Under the pieces are notes generated by a model. The model made no database searches, was not told the origin of the DNA, and saw only the letters and a program-made list of their open reading frames with translations. Shown piece by piece: positions 63,592-64,000 of a DNA stretch of 64,000 nt. The DNA is from Serinicoccus chungangensis (GTDB lineage Bacteria; Actinomycetota; Actinomycetes; Actinomycetales; Dermatophilaceae), in NCBI RefSeq assembly GCF_001483745.1, contig NZ_LQBL01000029.1:1-64000 (forward strand), read 5' to 3'. The position numbers and the translations under genes were made by a program. The stretch's first letter is position 1; the number at the start of each line of letters is the position of its first letter.

Positions 63592-64000
63592 GCGAGGACG
63601 GACGGCGTCGCCACTACGGCGGCTTCTACGGGCTGGAGGAGCTGCCCGCGACCGGACGGCCGCGGCTGGCGGTCTTCGGCAACTGCCAGGCCGAGGCGCT
63701 GCGCGTCGCCCTCGACACCGCCGACGTCCTCGACACCGTGCGGATGCCGCCGGTGCACGAGCTGGAGGAGGCGGACCTGCCGCACCTCGACCGGCTGCTG
63801 GGGTGGGTCGACGTCCTCGTCGCCCAGTCGGTGGCCGACGGCTACCGGGGTATGCCGCTCGGCACGGACCAGGTCGCCGCGCGGCTGCGGGCGGGGGCGC
63901 GCGTGGTGGCCGTGCCCAACTACTTCTTCACCGGGCTCTACCCCGAGCAGGTGCTGGTGCGCCACCCCGACGTCGAGGACCCGCCCGTCGTGCCCTACCA
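63588..64000 (+). CDS. WcbI-like polysaccharide biosynthesis protein (partial, cut by window end)
   Basis: The reading frame is open from GTG 63588 to the window end, so at least 137 residues are visible and the C-terminus is missing. It contains LAVFGNCQAEALRVAL, the N-terminal signature of WcbI, an acetyltransferase-like enzyme first known from capsule clusters, followed by segments VDVLVAQSVADGYRGMPLG and VVAVPNYFFTGLYPEQ. GGAGGG precedes the start and GTGA overlap couples it to the previous gene. It supports a surface-polysaccharide role for the whole operon. Confidence 0.72.
   Translation, partial: MSEDGRRRHYGGFYGLEELPATGRPRLAVFGNCQAEALRVALDTADVLDTVRMPPVHELEEADLPHLDRLLGWVDVLVAQSVADGYRGMPLGTDQVAARLRAGARVVAVPNYFFTGLYPEQVLVRHPDVEDPPVVPY

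Overview
The window is very GC-rich (about 72 percent by eye) and densely coded, with frequent GTG starts, many ATGA/GTGA start-stop overlaps and apparently leaderless promoters. Together with the gene families present (isorenieratene-type carotenoid genes, type VII secretion-like small proteins, cell-wall-binding repeat 2 proteins, a CstA / CC-tail protein / ArsA cassette) this points to an actinomycete, most likely of the Micrococcales (Intrasporangiaceae/Ornithinimicrobiaceae-like). The taxonomic placement is inference. No rRNA, tRNA or CRISPR array was found.

Layout. 1-99: outer end of an IS21-like insertion sequence with four 23-bp repeats, which truncates a HEAT-repeat gene (100-645). 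1.0-7.1 kb: carotenoid cluster, with crtY divergent from crtB plus a small membrane protein, and a translationally coupled crtT-crtU-P450 operon; crtE and crtI are not in the window. 7.2-10.5 kb: three-gene ABC-2 exporter. 10.7-14.5 kb: heterodimeric ABC exporter. 14.7-18.4 kb: secreted subtilase with three CWB2 wall-binding repeats. 18.4-29.6 kb: fructan locus, containing a LacI regulator with two palindromic operators, a fructose-type ABC importer, a secreted GH32 with a large insertion, a membrane-anchored GH32, and a GH68 levansucrase that also carries three CWB2 repeats. 29.8-32.8 kb: ArsA-like ATPase, CC-tail protein and CstA transporter. 33-35.9 kb: putative adhesin-like DUF4097 protein, response regulator and histidine kinase. 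36-38.3 kb: 5-oxoprolinase pxpABC. 38.8-40.3 kb: ATP-dependent DNA ligase.

40.5-48.2 kb: two minus-strand operons of WXG-like small proteins and partners (a DUF1023 hydrolase, a lipoprotein, an EspG-like protein, a glycine-zipper protein) flank an acyl-CoA ligase; no secretion ATPase is present. 48.2-57.4 kb: carbohydrate locus with a sulfatase, a LacI regulator, an ABC sugar importer, a GH144-like glucanase and a GH3 glycosidase, with a clear operator/promoter. 57.7-64 kb: FAD oxidoreductase divergent from a run of overlapping glycosyltransferases ending in a WcbI-like gene cut by the window edge, probably a surface-glycan cluster.

How the genes work together. The fructan block reads as a complete surface circuit: levansucrase held on the wall makes levan from sucrose, two exo-fructosidases (one free, one membrane-held) release fructose, and the ABC importer takes it up under LacI control. 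The second sugar locus has the same logic for another glucan. Recurrent non-coding features are (i) -10 hexamers 6-7 nt before start codons, (ii) short tandem-repeat arrays just downstream of genes, several with hairpin-forming units, and (iii) an over-represented GTATGCC/GGCATAC word that brings in the otherwise rare codons ATA and TAT.
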